A model generated the notes under the pieces. That model was not told where the DNA came from. It saw nothing but the letters and a program-made list of their open reading frames with translations, and ran no database searches. The translations under genes were made by a program, and so were the position numbers. A DNA stretch of 64,000 nucleotides, from positions 115,039-179,038 of the forward strand of contig JAJZBI010000002.1 of the NCBI GenBank assembly GCA_021798985.1, given 5' to 3'. Source of the DNA: Actinomycetes bacterium. Lineage in GTDB: Bacteria; Actinomycetota; Acidimicrobiia; Acidimicrobiales; Bog-793. Position 1 is the stretch's first letter, and every line of letters starts with the position of its first letter. Shown here piece after piece: positions 31,700 to 40,589 of the stretch.

Positions 31700-33885
31700 G
31701 CCGTTCGGGCGATCACGGCGGTGCGCCGAGGCGGCGCCGACACGGGCTCGCCGCGCTCGGCAAGTGCGTCATCTTGCTGCTCGGCGTGCCCGGTGCCCTC
31801 GCGCGCCTTTGGCTGGCGAGCTTCGCTGCACCGCGCCCGGGCGCGGCGAGCCTCGTCGTGCACCTGCTCCTCTTCGTGCTGAGCGCCACCTGGCTCGTTG
31901 CCGCTGGCCAGCTCGTTCGCGACGTCGCAACCGCGCTGCGCGGTCGCGACGCGGCGCGGACGACCTGGTCGGCGCGCTGGGCGCTCGCACTCGCCGGACT
32001 GATCGTCGCCACCTCGGGAACCGGAGCGCTCCTCGCCGCGCCAGCACCGACCCGCCCCGTCGCCGCGGCACCGGCCCCCCAGGCGAGCCATTCCGCCCCC
32101 CGCCCGGCCGAGGAGATCGCCGCTGTGCTCGCGCTCGTCGGCCTCGGCGCACTCGGCGCCGCCGCGCTCGCCCGGCGACTCGGGGTCCTGCGCCGCGCGA
32201 ACGAGTGCCTGCGTCGGCCCGGCGAGCGCCCGCCGGCGAGCGACCCGCGAACCGGTTGGGCCGAGGCGCTGCTCGGGCCGCTCGCCGAAGGGACGGTGCT
32301 CGATTGGATCGAGGGCGCCAACCGGCTGCTGTGGCGATCACTGCGCGCCAGGGATGCGGACCTCCCGCCGATCGCCTTGGTGCGCGCCAGCGCGCACGGC
32401 GTGGAGCTGCTGCTCGACGCCCCCGCGCGACCGGTGCCCGACGGCTTTTGCGGACACGACGGTGGCCGCCGCCTCGAGGTCGCCCCCGAGCTTGACCTCG
32501 ACACCCTCGGCGCGCTGACGGCCGGCTGCGGCCGCTACCTCCCCGCCCTGGTGCCGGTGGGAGAGGACAGCGACGGCTGCTACCTCGTCCCTCTCCCCCC
32601 GGGCCGGCGGCTCGCGGTCGAGGGCGAGCCCGAGCCGGTGCGCGCCTATCTCAGCGCCCTCCTCGCCGCCCTCCGCACGCTGCCCTGGGCCGAGGAGCTC
32701 GCAGTCGAGCTCATCGGCTGCCCGGCGCCGCCGGCCGAAGAACACTGCTACCAGCTGAACGCCTCCAGCTACCACGAGCTCGAGGCGCTCGTGCGCGAGC
32801 CCCCGGCACCGCTCGACCGGCTGGAGGCGCTGTGGTCGGCGAGCCCGCTCGTCGTCTGCGCCGAGGTCCCCGGAACCGACGAAGAAGAGCTCCTGCAGCG
32901 GCTCACGGCGCACGCCGGGGTCATCTCACTCGGCGGCGCGGCGACCGATCGGCTGGTCCTCGACACCGCCGGGGCGTTCCTCGAGCCGCTCGGCATCACC
33001 GTTGCGCCTCCCCGGCCGACCCCGGTGCAACGGGCGCTCGTCGAGGCGCTCCTCGCCGATGCCAGCCGGCCCGCCGTGCTCGCCGCCGAAGCGCCACCAG
33101 CGCCTCGCCCGGCCCTCCCGCTTCCGACTGCGGGCGCCATCGAGATCTGCATCTTGAGCGAGCGACCGTGCCTGTCGGGGGGTCTCGCAGCGGGAGGACG
33201 GGACGGCGCCCGCGTCGTCGAGGTCCTGGCCTGGCTCGCGCTGCACGGCTACGAGGCGACGCCGGAGGCGCTGCAGCGCCACGTGTTCGCTCGGGCGGGA
33301 TCGCCAGGCTCGCCCGGGCGCGTCCACAACGTCGTCTCGGCGGCGCGCCGGACGCTCGGCGAGGCGCCCGGTGGGGGCGCCCTGCTGTCGACGCTGCGCG
33401 GTGGCCGCTACGTGCTCGACGCGTCGGTGAGCCTCGACTGGCTGCGCCTGCGCCAGCTCGCCGAGGTGGCCCGCACCCTGGCGGTCGACGGAGCGCTCGC
33501 CGCACTCGAGCAGGGCCTCTCGCTCGTCGAGGTGCCGCGCTCGTGGCGCAAGCCACCCTGGCCATGGCTCGTCGCCGAGGGCATCGACCGCGAGATCGCC
33601 GCCACCGTGGTCGATGCCGCGCACCACCTCGCGACGCTGCGGCTGGCAGCGGGCGACCTCGCCGGGGCCGAGGAGGCGATCGGGCGCGGCCGGGCGCTCG
33701 AACCGGCCTCGGAGATCTTGGCGCGCGACCTCATGGCTGTGCGCGAGGCGGCCGGCGACACCGAGGGTGCCCGCGCCGTCCTCGCCGAGCTCGAGGTGGC
33801 GCTGCTGGCGATCGGGGGCAATGAGCCTTCTGAGGCGACCCGCCAGCTCGCCGACACCCTGGCGAGCGAGGCACCTTGTCAGTAG
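31696..33885 (+). CDS. Membrane protein with C-terminal bacterial transcriptional activator (BTAD/TPR) domain
   Basis: The 729-residue protein has three hydrophobic segments in the first ~170 residues (LAALGKCVILLLGVPGALA, LVVHLLLFVLSATWLVAAG, WALALAGLIVATSGTGALL), a poorly conserved middle region, a winged-helix-like segment near 495-590 (VVEVLAWLALHGYEATPEAL, GRVHNVVSAARRTLGEAP), and a TPR-type BTAD domain at the end (RLRQLAEVARTLAVDGALAA, AIGRGRALEPASEILARDLM). Such membrane BTAD proteins occur in actinobacteria with surface or pilus genes. ATG at 31696 overlaps the previous stop by 4 nt. Whether it binds DNA is unknown. Confidence 0.75.
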   Translation: MSRSGDHGGAPRRRRHGLAALGKCVILLLGVPGALARLWLASFAAPRPGAASLVVHLLLFVLSATWLVAAGQLVRDVATALRGRDAARTTWSARWALALAGLIVATSGTGALLAAPAPTRPVAAAPAPQASHSAPRPAEEIAAVLALVGLGALGAAALARRLGVLRRANECLRRPGERPPASDPRTGWAEALLGPLAEGTVLDWIEGANRLLWRSLRARDADLPPIALVRASAHGVELLLDAPARPVPDGFCGHDGGRRLEVAPELDLDTLGALTAGCGRYLPALVPVGEDSDGCYLVPLPPGRRLAVEGEPEPVRAYLSALLAALRTLPWAEELAVELIGCPAPPAEEHCYQLNASSYHELEALVREPPAPLDRLEALWSASPLVVCAEVPGTDEEELLQRLTAHAGVISLGGAATDRLVLDTAGAFLEPLGITVAPPRPTPVQRALVEALLADASRPAVLAAEAPPAPRPALPLPTAGAIEICILSERPCLSGGLAAGGRDGARVVEVLAWLALHGYEATPEALQRHVFARAGSPGSPGRVHNVVSAARRTLGEAPGGGALLSTLRGGRYVLDASVSLDWLRLRQLAEVARTLAVDGALAALEQGLSLVEVPRSWRKPPWPWLVAEGIDREIAATVVDAAHHLATLRLAAGDLAGAEEAIGRGRALEPASEILARDLMAVREAAGDTEGARAVLAELEVALLAIGGNEPSEATRQLADTLASEAPCQ

Positions 33886-33937
33886 GGGGAACGGGTGCGA
33901 CGATGCGGGGGTCGCCGCCCAGCACAGCGAGGTCCCC

Positions 33938-35053
33938 ATGAGAATCGGCATCCCGCGGGAGCTGAAAGACAACGAGTTCCGCGTGGCCATGACCCCGGCG
34001 GGGGTGCGCGAGCTCGTCGCCGCGGGCCACGCGGTCAGCGTCGAGCAGGGCGCCGGGGCGGGCTCGTCGATCCCCGACGAGCAGTACGTGGCGGCCGGCG
34101 CCAAGATCTCCGACGACGTCGACGAGCTGTGGGGCGAGGCGGAGCTCGTCTGCAAGGTCAAAGAGCCGATCGCCGAGGAGTATCACCGGCTGCGGCGCGA
34201 CCTCGTGCTGTTCACCTACTTCCACCTGGCCGCCTCTCGCCCGTGTACCGAGGCCGTGCTGGCCTCCGGGGTGACGGCGATCGCGTACGAGACGGTCCAG
34301 CTCGCCGATCGCTCCTTGCCGCTCCTCGCCCCGATGAGCGAGGTCGCCGGCCGGATGGCGCCGCTCGTCGGCGCCGCGCACCTCATGGCACCGGCGGGCG
34401 GGCGCGGGGTGCTGATGAGCGGGGTGCCGGGCGTGCGCGCGGCCCGTGTCGTCGTCATCGGCGCCGGCGTCGCCGGCTCGAACGCGGCGGCCGTCGCCGC
34501 CGGCATGCACGCCGAGGTCGTCGTGCTCGACCGCGACCTCGCCCGTCTGCGCGCAATCGACCAGATCTACCAAGGACGGCTCCGCACCATGGCGGCGAGC
34601 TACCACGCGATCGAAGAGGCGTGCCTTTGGGCCGACCTCGTCATCGGCGCCGTCCTCGTGCCTGGCGCCAAGGCGCCGCGACTTGTGACCGACGAGCTGG
34701 TGGCGCGGATGCACCCGGGCTCGGTGCTCGTCGACATCTCGGTCGACCAGGGCGGCTGCTTTGCGTCCACCCGGCCGACGACGCACTCCGAGCCAACCTT
34801 CCGCGTGGCCGACTCGCTCTTCTACTGCGTCGCCAACATGCCGGGCGCCGTCCCACACACCTCGACCTACGCGCTCACCAACGCCACCTTGGCCTACACC
34901 TTGGAGATCGCCGCCCACGGCTGGAAGCAGGCAGCGACCGCGGACCCGGCACTCGCGCTCGGCGTCAACGCCGTCGAGGGCTGGCTCACCTCGGCGCCGG
35001 TCGCCGAAGCCCACGCGATCACGCCACGGGCGCTCTCGGACTTCCTCGCCTAA
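33938..35053 (+). CDS. ald: Alanine dehydrogenase
   Basis: The 371-residue NAD-dependent enzyme interconverts L-alanine and pyruvate plus ammonia. It has [20 protein letters not shown], the substrate Lys in [16 protein letters not shown] (catalytic His), the NAD-binding [38 protein letters not shown] and [19 protein letters not shown] at 33938 is preceded by GAGGT. An Lrp/AsnC regulator gene lies downstream; in mycobacteria such a regulator (AldR) controls ald. Confidence 0.96.
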   Translation: MRIGIPRELKDNEFRVAMTPAGVRELVAAGHAVSVEQGAGAGSSIPDEQYVAAGAKISDDVDELWGEAELVCKVKEPIAEEYHRLRRDLVLFTYFHLAASRPCTEAVLASGVTAIAYETVQLADRSLPLLAPMSEVAGRMAPLVGAAHLMAPAGGRGVLMSGVPGVRAARVVVIGAGVAGSNAAAVAAGMHAEVVVLDRDLARLRAIDQIYQGRLRTMAASYHAIEEACLWADLVIGAVLVPGAKAPRLVTDELVARMHPGSVLVDISVDQGGCFASTRPTTHSEPTFRVADSLFYCVANMPGAVPHTSTYALTNATLAYTLEIAAHGWKQAATADPALALGVNAVEGWLTSAPVAEAHAITPRALSDFLA

Positions 35054-35180
35054 TCGGATTCGCGCGCCCGAGCGCGGCGATGTCGCTCGGCGACAGACGC
35101 GTCGTCTGGGCCCGGCAAGCGAGGTGCGCACTTGACGCCGCCAGGACGGCTCGGCAGCGTTGAGCATGGGAGGTGGGGGC

Positions 35181-35630
35181 TTGGAAGGGCTCGACGCCGC
35201 GAACCGGGCGATCATCGAGGCGCTACAGCGCGACGGTCGCCGCCCCTACAGCACGATCGCCGAGGCGATCGGCCTGTCCGAGGCTGCCGTGCGCCAGCGC
35301 GTGCAACGCCTGCGCGAGACCGGCGTGATCGACATCGTCGCCGTGACCGACCCGAAGCAGGTCGGCTTCTCTCGCCAGGCCATGATCGGCATCAAGGCGA
35401 CGGGCGACGTGAGCATCCTCGCCGGCAAGCTCGCAGCGGTCGAGGAGATCACCTACGTTGTGATCTGCACGGGCCGCTTCGACCTCCTCGTCGAGGTCGT
35501 CTGCGCGGACGACGAGCACCTGCTCCAGCTGCTCAACGCGACGGTCCGAGCGCTCCCAGCGGTCCGCGACGCCGAGGTCTTCGTCTACTTGGACCTCACC
35601 AAGCAGTCCTACGCCTGGGGGGCTCGCTGA
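35181..35630 (+). CDS. Lrp/AsnC-family transcriptional regulator (AldR-like)
   Basis: About 149 residues. The N-terminal HTH is IIEALQRDGRRPYSTIAEAI, LSEAAVRQRVQRLRETGVI; the C-terminal RAM ligand domain is FSRQAMIGIKATGD...VVICTGRFDLLVEVVC and ends with VFVYLDLTKQSYAW. TTG at 35181 is preferred because GGGAGG lies just upstream at the right spacing; ATG at 35166 is the alternative. Position 3' of ald and family suggest regulation of alanine metabolism. Confidence 0.88.
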   Translation: MEGLDAANRAIIEALQRDGRRPYSTIAEAIGLSEAAVRQRVQRLRETGVIDIVAVTDPKQVGFSRQAMIGIKATGDVSILAGKLAAVEEITYVVICTGRFDLLVEVVCADDEHLLQLLNATVRALPAVRDAEVFVYLDLTKQSYAWGAR

Positions 35631-35955
35631 TCGAGCCGACGGGCGGCTCGCTGCGGCCACCACGATCGGCCATCTTTCATCACCTCGGCTGCGACTTGTT
35701 GCGGGACCTGACCGCCACCGGTGCAGCGGCATCGGCGCACGCGTCACCGAGCGGGCGGCGAGTCCCGGCGCGACTCACTGATCGCGCCGTACCGGCCCCG
35801 TCTCGCCGAGCGCATCGCGGTCCCGGCGCGCCTCGAGGCGGCCCGGACAGCTGGGTCAACAGCCATCCCCTCCCGCCTGATCGGCGGCGGACGCTGCTGC
35901 GCGACCCCATTCCACATGCCACCACCGGGACCGATCCAGCCACTACCGTTCCGGC
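35631..35955. other. Gene-free stretch with promoter at the right end
   Basis: No coding frame is convincing in these 325 bases. TACCGT at 35944-35949, ending 6 nt before the next GTG start, is the only regulatory candidate. Confidence 0.4.
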
Positions 35956-37140
35956 GTGCCTTCCCACAGCAAATCCTCCTCGAATCCCCTCGCGCGGATG
36001 AACCCGCGCCAGCTCGGCGTGCTCGCGGCGATCGTCGTCGTGATCATCGGAGGGGTCGTCGGCGCCGTGGTGGCGAGCGGAGGCGGCGGGAAGAAGCCGG
36101 CGGCCGCCACCGCCTCGAGCACGCTGCCGCCTCCGGCCACGACGCAGCCCAAGCTCGCGAAGGACGTCTGCCCCCTCACCGACGTACGCGACCCGAGCGG
36201 CAACGTGCCCCAGCGCGCCCCGATCGCCGTGAAGATCGGCAACGAGCCCGGACCCGACGCCGGCGGCCTCGGTGCGGCGCGGCCCCAGAGCGGCCTCAAC
36301 GAGGCGGACATCGTCTATGACACCCCGGCCGAAGGCGGCATCATGCGCTACGAGGCCATCTACCAGTGCCAGAACGCCTCCGCGATCGGGCCGGTGCGCT
36401 CGATCCGCTGGGTCGACACACGCATCCTCGCCGAGTTCCGCCACTCGATCCTCGCCCACGTCGGTGGCATCGAGCCCAACATCGCCTATCTCAACTCGCT
36501 CAGCTACGTCGGCAACGCCGACGACGACTGCGTGAACGAGAAGATCTGCGACACCCAGGACTTCGTCCAGTCCTCGAGCCGCGTCCCGCCGGATGCGACC
36601 TACACGAGCACCGCCAAGCTGTGGTCGACCTTCAACCAGGCCGAGTATCACCACGCGCCCTCGCCGGTGTTCCGCTACAGCGCCTCGCTCCCCTCGAGCG
36701 CCACGCCGCTCAAGCAGGTCCAGATCAACTTCTCCCAGGGCACCGACGCCATCTGGCAGTGGAGCGCCGCCAAGGGCGAGTTCTTGCACTTTTGGGGCTC
36801 GACCGCCACGCCTGACATCGATCAGCTCGACAACCAGCAGGTGGCGACCACCAACATCTTCATCCAGGTCCTCAAGTACCAGATCGGGCCGTACGAGGAG
36901 ACCTCCGGAATCGCCGGCAGCGGCGACGTCGAGAGCCAGACCGTCGGGACCGGCAAGGGCTGGATCCTGCGCAACGGCAAGATGATCGCCGTCACCTGGC
37001 ACCGCGCCGGGCTGCAGGACCCGACGACCTTCACCGACGCGGCAGGCAAGGCGGTCGGTCTCGCGCCCGGGCGCACCTGGGTCGAGATGGTGATCAACAC
37101 CACCGCCAACCAAGCCGGGGCGATCACCTTCACGAAGTAG
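35956..37140 (+). CDS. DUF3048 (YerB-like) membrane-anchored protein
   Basis: The 394-residue protein has one N-terminal membrane segment (LGVLAAIVVVIIGGVVGAVV), a Pro/Thr linker and the two DUF3048 domains: RAPIAVKIGNEPGPDAGG...QSGLNEADIVYDTPAEGGI, PVRSIRWVDTRILAEF, and the later FSQGTDAIWQWSAAKGEF with GTGKGWILRNGKMIAVTWHR. Function of the family is unknown. No lipobox is present, unlike YerB. GTG at 35956 has TACCGT ending 6 nt upstream (leaderless). It overlaps the convergent TauE gene by 11 nt at the 3' ends. Confidence 0.87.
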   Translation: MPSHSKSSSNPLARMNPRQLGVLAAIVVVIIGGVVGAVVASGGGGKKPAAATASSTLPPPATTQPKLAKDVCPLTDVRDPSGNVPQRAPIAVKIGNEPGPDAGGLGAARPQSGLNEADIVYDTPAEGGIMRYEAIYQCQNASAIGPVRSIRWVDTRILAEFRHSILAHVGGIEPNIAYLNSLSYVGNADDDCVNEKICDTQDFVQSSSRVPPDATYTSTAKLWSTFNQAEYHHAPSPVFRYSASLPSSATPLKQVQINFSQGTDAIWQWSAAKGEFLHFWGSTATPDIDQLDNQQVATTNIFIQVLKYQIGPYEETSGIAGSGDVESQTVGTGKGWILRNGKMIAVTWHRAGLQDPTTFTDAAGKAVGLAPGRTWVEMVINTTANQAGAITFTK

Positions 37141-38011
37141 GCGCGGCCACCTCCCGCACCGCCGCGCCCTGCGCTGGCGACGCGGCGCGGCGGCGGGCGC
37201 GCCGCCAGGCCGCAGCGCCCGCCAGGGCACCGGTCGCGACCAGTGCGGGCCAGCCGACCATCGCCGCGCCCGAGGCCCACAGCACGCCCGGCAGGATCAC
37301 GCCGAGCGCTCGCTCGGCGACCCGGCGCGCCGCCAGAGAGCCCGCCGCGGCGCCGAGGGCGCCACCGATCGCCACGGAGGCCGACAGGCCAAAGGTCACG
37401 CCCCCCGACAGCACGTGCCCGGCCGTCGCCGCCGCCACGAGCGGCACCGCCTGGGCGAGGTCGGTGCCGACGAGCTCTGCCGGCGAAAGCTCGGGGTACA
37501 AGACGCCGAGCCCGGTGAGCATCAAGCTGCCCGCGCCGACCGACGTCGCGCCCACCGCCAGCCCCCCCAGCACCCCGAGGAGCACCGTCGCCGCCAACCG
37601 CCGTCTCGGCCGCCAGCGCGGCGCGCGCTCCGTCGGCGCGCGCCACCGCCCGAGCCCGATGGCACCGCTCGCCAAGAGCGCGGCGCCGATCGCCGGCTGG
37701 ATCACGGCATGGCTCGCCGAAGGCGAGCACGCGGCCGCGGCGAACCCGCCGATGAGCGCCGCGGGAAGCGACCCGGCGCCAAGCAGCGCCACGATCCGCC
37801 AGCGCACGACGTGGGCCCGCGCCCGCAGCACGGTCGCGAGCGGACGCATGCACAGCCCTGCGACGAGATCGCTCGTCACCGCCGACTTTGCGCTCACCCC
37901 CATGGCAAGCACCAAGATGGGAGTGAGGAGCGCGCCCCCACCGCTTCCCGCCAGGCCGACGAGCGCCCCCACGGCCGCGGCGGCGATGAGCGCGCTCAGG
38001 TCGAGGGACAC
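37130..38011 (-). CDS. TauE/SafE-family sulfite/anion exporter
   Basis: About 293 residues in eight hydrophobic segments, with GALVGLAGSGGGALLTPILV (the glycine-rich N-terminal TauE motif), VTSDLVAGLCMRPLATVLR, and the repeat LGGLAVGATSVGAGSLMLTGL followed by ELVGTDLAQAVPLVAAA. Members export sulfite, sulfoacetate or related anions. GTG at 38011 is preferred: TATAGT (38019-38024, minus strand) ends 7 nt upstream, a good leaderless promoter. It is divergent from a carbonic anhydrase gene. Confidence 0.85.
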   Translation of the reverse strand: MSLDLSALIAAAAVGALVGLAGSGGGALLTPILVLAMGVSAKSAVTSDLVAGLCMRPLATVLRARAHVVRWRIVALLGAGSLPAALIGGFAAAACSPSASHAVIQPAIGAALLASGAIGLGRWRAPTERAPRWRPRRRLAATVLLGVLGGLAVGATSVGAGSLMLTGLGVLYPELSPAELVGTDLAQAVPLVAAATAGHVLSGGVTFGLSASVAIGGALGAAAGSLAARRVAERALGVILPGVLWASGAAMVGWPALVATGALAGAAAWRRARRRAASPAQGAAVREVAAPTS

Positions 38012-38054
38012 GCTCCGCACTATATCTACTAATCCGATGGGAAATGGAGGAACA

Positions 38055-38549
38055 ATGGGCGAGACTGACGCGTTGCTCGCGAACAACGAGCGCTACAGCA
38101 CGGGTTTCGACAAGGGCGACCTCCCTGCCGAGCCGGCACGGCGCGTCGTCGTCGTCACCTGCATGGACGCGCGCATCGACCCGGCCGCGGCACTCGGCCT
38201 GCACGAGGGCGACGCCCACGTGCTGCGCAACGCCGGCGGGGTCGTCACCGAGGACGTGCTGCGCTCGCTCACGCTCTCGCACCACCTCCTCGGCGCGCAA
38301 GAGGTCCTGTTGATGCACCACAGCCGCTGCGCGATGGCCGGAATGGACGAGGCGGGCGCGATCGCGCAGATCGAGGAGCGCTCCGGTGGTGCCACCGTGG
38401 ACTTCTCACTCGGCGCCTTTGATGACCTCGAGGCGGACCTGCGAGCGAGCGCCGAGCGGATCGCGTCCCACCCGCTCTTGTCGCGCCTGTCGGTGCGCGC
38501 GGTGCTCTATGAGGTCGAGACCGGCAAGGTGCGCGAGGTCGCGCGCTGA
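38055..38549 (+). CDS. Beta-class carbonic anhydrase
   Basis: The 164-residue zinc enzyme interconverts CO2 and bicarbonate. Zinc ligands and dyad are in VVVTCMDARIDP (Cys, Asp-Arg) and LLMHHSRCAMAG (His...Cys); GDAHVLRNAGG is the usual intervening motif. Length and motifs fit the short type II form such as mycobacterial Rv1284. ATG at 38055 follows GGAGG by 4 nt. Confidence 0.93.
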   Translation: MGETDALLANNERYSTGFDKGDLPAEPARRVVVVTCMDARIDPAAALGLHEGDAHVLRNAGGVVTEDVLRSLTLSHHLLGAQEVLLMHHSRCAMAGMDEAGAIAQIEERSGGATVDFSLGAFDDLEADLRASAERIASHPLLSRLSVRAVLYEVETGKVREVAR

Positions 38550-38556
38550 GCAGCGC

Positions 38557-40173
38557 TCAGGCGCGATGGCCGGTCGAGAGCTCGACGGCCTTCACGAGCA
38601 GCAGCCCGACCGCCACGACGAGGTAGCCGCGCAGGCTCCACATCGTCCAAAGTCGCGCCCGCGTCCACGGCGGCCGTCCGAGCAGCGCGAGCGGCGGCAT
38701 GCGCCAGGTCTCGCGCCGCACTGGCTCGCTCGGAGCCGGCACGGACGCGCCGCGGCGGCGCAGCGCGGTCAGCGATCCGGCCACGACGAGCACGACACCG
38801 AGCGCCCCGCCAAGCGTGACCAGCAGCAGGCGGACGTCGACGGTCGTGAAGATCGTCGTGATCACGAGGATCAAGGACAAGACGATAAGCACCCCGATGA
38901 TGAGGGCTGCCACGGCATTCAGCCACATCTTGTTGACCCAGGGCCCCAGCACCTCCTTGTCATTACACAACATCAGCAAGAAGACTGATGCCGAGGGCAG
39001 CAGCACGCCCGCCAGGGCCTGCACCGCCGTCGTGATCACCCCGAGCGGCGCGTGGGGGATCAAGACGATGCCCGCGGCGCAGGCGACCAGGCCGGCAAAC
39101 ATGGCGTAGAAGCCGATCGACTCGCTCGCCTTGCGGTGCAGCGAGTGCTTGGTGCCGAAGATGTCGCCAAAGGCATAGCTCGTGCCGAGGGTGACGGCGG
39201 CCGCCCCGATGAGCGAGGCGTTGAGGAGGACGACGGCGTAGAAGGCGCCCGCCACCGCGCCGAGGCGCTGGCCGATCGCCCTCGCCACGCCGCCGGCGTT
39301 GGTGAACTGGCCGGCGAAGTGGCTGTGGCCGAGTGCGAACGCGCAGGCGGAGATCATCGCTCCGGCGCCGATGACCGTGACGATCGAGCCGATCACGGTG
39401 TCGGCGCGCTCGTAGTTGATCCACCGGGGGGTGATGCGCTTGTCGATGATGTTCGACTGCTGGAAGAACAACTGCCAGGGCGCAACCGTCGTGCCGACGA
39501 TCGCGATGATCAACAGCGCCGAGGTCGAGTCGAGCCCGCCGGCGATGCCGGGGACGAAGAGGTGGTGGACGATCGGGCCGCCCCGGGGACGGGCCATCAC
39601 CGCGAGCGGGATGACGAGGAAGTTGGCGGCGACGAACACCATCATGAAGCGTTCCCAGCGCTCGAAGCTTCCGCTGGCGGTGATCGCCACGAGGCCGGCC
39701 GCGGCGATCGGCACCGAGACGTAGCGGCTGACGCCGAAGTAGCCGAGAGAGAGGTCGACCCCGATGAACTCGGTGACGATCGTCAAGAAGTCGAGCACGA
39801 ACAGGTCGCCGACGGAGAACCAGGCCCAAAAGCGCCCGAAGCGCTCACGGATCAGCCGGGCGTGGCCCACCCCGGTCACCGCGCCGAGGCGCACGACCAT
39901 CTCCTGGTTGACGACGAGCACGGGGATCAGCAACAAGAGCACCCAAAGGAGGCTCACGCCGTAGTTCTGCCCGGCCTGGGAGTAGGTCGCCACCCCGCCG
40001 GCGTCGTTGTCGCCGACCATCACGATGATGCCAGGACCGATGATTGCCGCCAGGGTGAGCAAGCGGGCGCGCCAGGTCCGGCGGCTTCCCAGGTCCTGTT
40101 CGCTGATTCTGCCGAACGCGCCGCGAATGTCCCCGCGGTGCGCTTCGTCTCCGTCGAAGAGCTGCTCGGCCAT
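38557..40173 (-). CDS. NRAMP-related magnesium transporter (NRMT-like), M-box controlled
   Basis: The 538-residue protein has about 11-12 membrane segments. The TM1 metal site reads DAGG (VGDNDAGGVATYSQAG) in place of DPGN, and TM6 reads APW (GTTVAPWQLFFQQS) in place of MPH. Loss of the soft Met ligand and of Asn is expected for NRAMP-related Mg2+ transporters rather than Mn/Fe importers. The 5' leader contains an M-box Mg2+ riboswitch, as reported for such transporters in clostridia. A stand-alone MgtE regulatory-domain protein is encoded directly upstream. Mg2+ uptake is a well-supported inference. Confidence 0.88.
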   Translation of the reverse strand: MAEQLFDGDEAHRGDIRGAFGRISEQDLGSRRTWRARLLTLAAIIGPGIIVMVGDNDAGGVATYSQAGQNYGVSLLWVLLLLIPVLVVNQEMVVRLGAVTGVGHARLIRERFGRFWAWFSVGDLFVLDFLTIVTEFIGVDLSLGYFGVSRYVSVPIAAAGLVAITASGSFERWERFMMVFVAANFLVIPLAVMARPRGGPIVHHLFVPGIAGGLDSTSALLIIAIVGTTVAPWQLFFQQSNIIDKRITPRWINYERADTVIGSIVTVIGAGAMISACAFALGHSHFAGQFTNAGGVARAIGQRLGAVAGAFYAVVLLNASLIGAAAVTLGTSYAFGDIFGTKHSLHRKASESIGFYAMFAGLVACAAGIVLIPHAPLGVITTAVQALAGVLLPSASVFLLMLCNDKEVLGPWVNKMWLNAVAALIIGVLIVLSLILVITTIFTTVDVRLLLVTLGGALGVVLVVAGSLTALRRRGASVPAPSEPVRRETWRMPPLALLGRPPWTRARLWTMWSLRGYLVVAVGLLLVKAVELSTGHRA

Positions 40174-40376
40174 GTCCGGTCCTTTTACGGGCGATGACGC
40201 CTGGCGACGTTGGCGCCCGCGTTGCCCAAGGACCGGCTAGGTCACCCGGTGGTGAGCGCGCGCGAGCGCCAGCGGTTGGTGAGGGGTCCCTCTCTCGGCG
40301 CTCAGCGGTGCTCCAATCTGCTGCCCACGGTGCAGGCGCAGGGAGGGGCGCGCGTCCGGAGGGCAACCGGACCCGT

Positions 40377-40394
40377 ACCGGGGCGAGCCCCGGT
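40377..40394 (-). promoter_or_regulatory. Hairpin downstream of the M-box (expression-platform candidate)
   Basis: ACCGGGGC-GA-GCCCCGGT is a perfect 8-bp stem with a 2-nt gap, 11 nt after the aptamer; a second stem GTCCGG/CCGGAC follows at 40354-40372. Neither has a U-tract, so control may act through Rho or translation. The ~200-nt remainder of the leader to 40174 has no gene. Confidence 0.45.
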
Positions 40395-40405
40395 CTGCAC
40401 CCCTT

Positions 40406-40555
40406 CTCGTCAGAGCTTTGGCGCTGCCCGGCGTAGGGCGAAAGCCCAGCCGCTTCGTTTCGCCCCTTAGTCCGGGGTGAACTGTTCTGACCCGGAGTGT
40501 CTCTCGACAGGTGGGGTCAGCGGCCTCTGTCCGGACAGCCGCCTCACCGAACGAG
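40406..40555 (-). ncRNA. M-box (ykoK) magnesium riboswitch aptamer
   Basis: Read on the minus strand, it begins CTCGTTCGGTGAGGCGGCTG, followed by GAGGCCGCTGACCC, GTCGAGAGACACTCCGGGTC, AGAACAG, a variable arm, GCTGGGCTTTCGCCCTACGC and GCGCCAAAGCTCTGACGAG. These match in order the conserved GTTAGGTGAGGCTCC, GCTGCCC, GACGCC...GGGTCAACAG, GCTGGATGC...CCTATGCC and GTGCTAAAGCTCTACGA blocks of the B. subtilis mgtE leader. CTCGT/ACGAG close P1. High Mg2+ should switch off the downstream NRAMP-related gene. Confidence 0.9.
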
Positions 40556-40576
40556 GTGCGACTGCCTTACCGGCGG

Positions 40577-40582
40577 ATACTA
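40577..40582 (-). promoter_or_regulatory. -10 box candidate for the M-box transcript
   Basis: TAGTAT on the minus strand places transcription start about 15 nt before the M-box P1 stem. No good -35 is visible; read-through from the upstream MgtE-domain gene is also possible. Confidence 0.4.
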
Positions 40583-40589
40583 CCCCGCA

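Noticed and set aside
33731..35215. 494-codon minus-strand frame opposite ald
   Set aside because: Antisense to alanine dehydrogenase; His/Arg/Gly-rich shadow composition.
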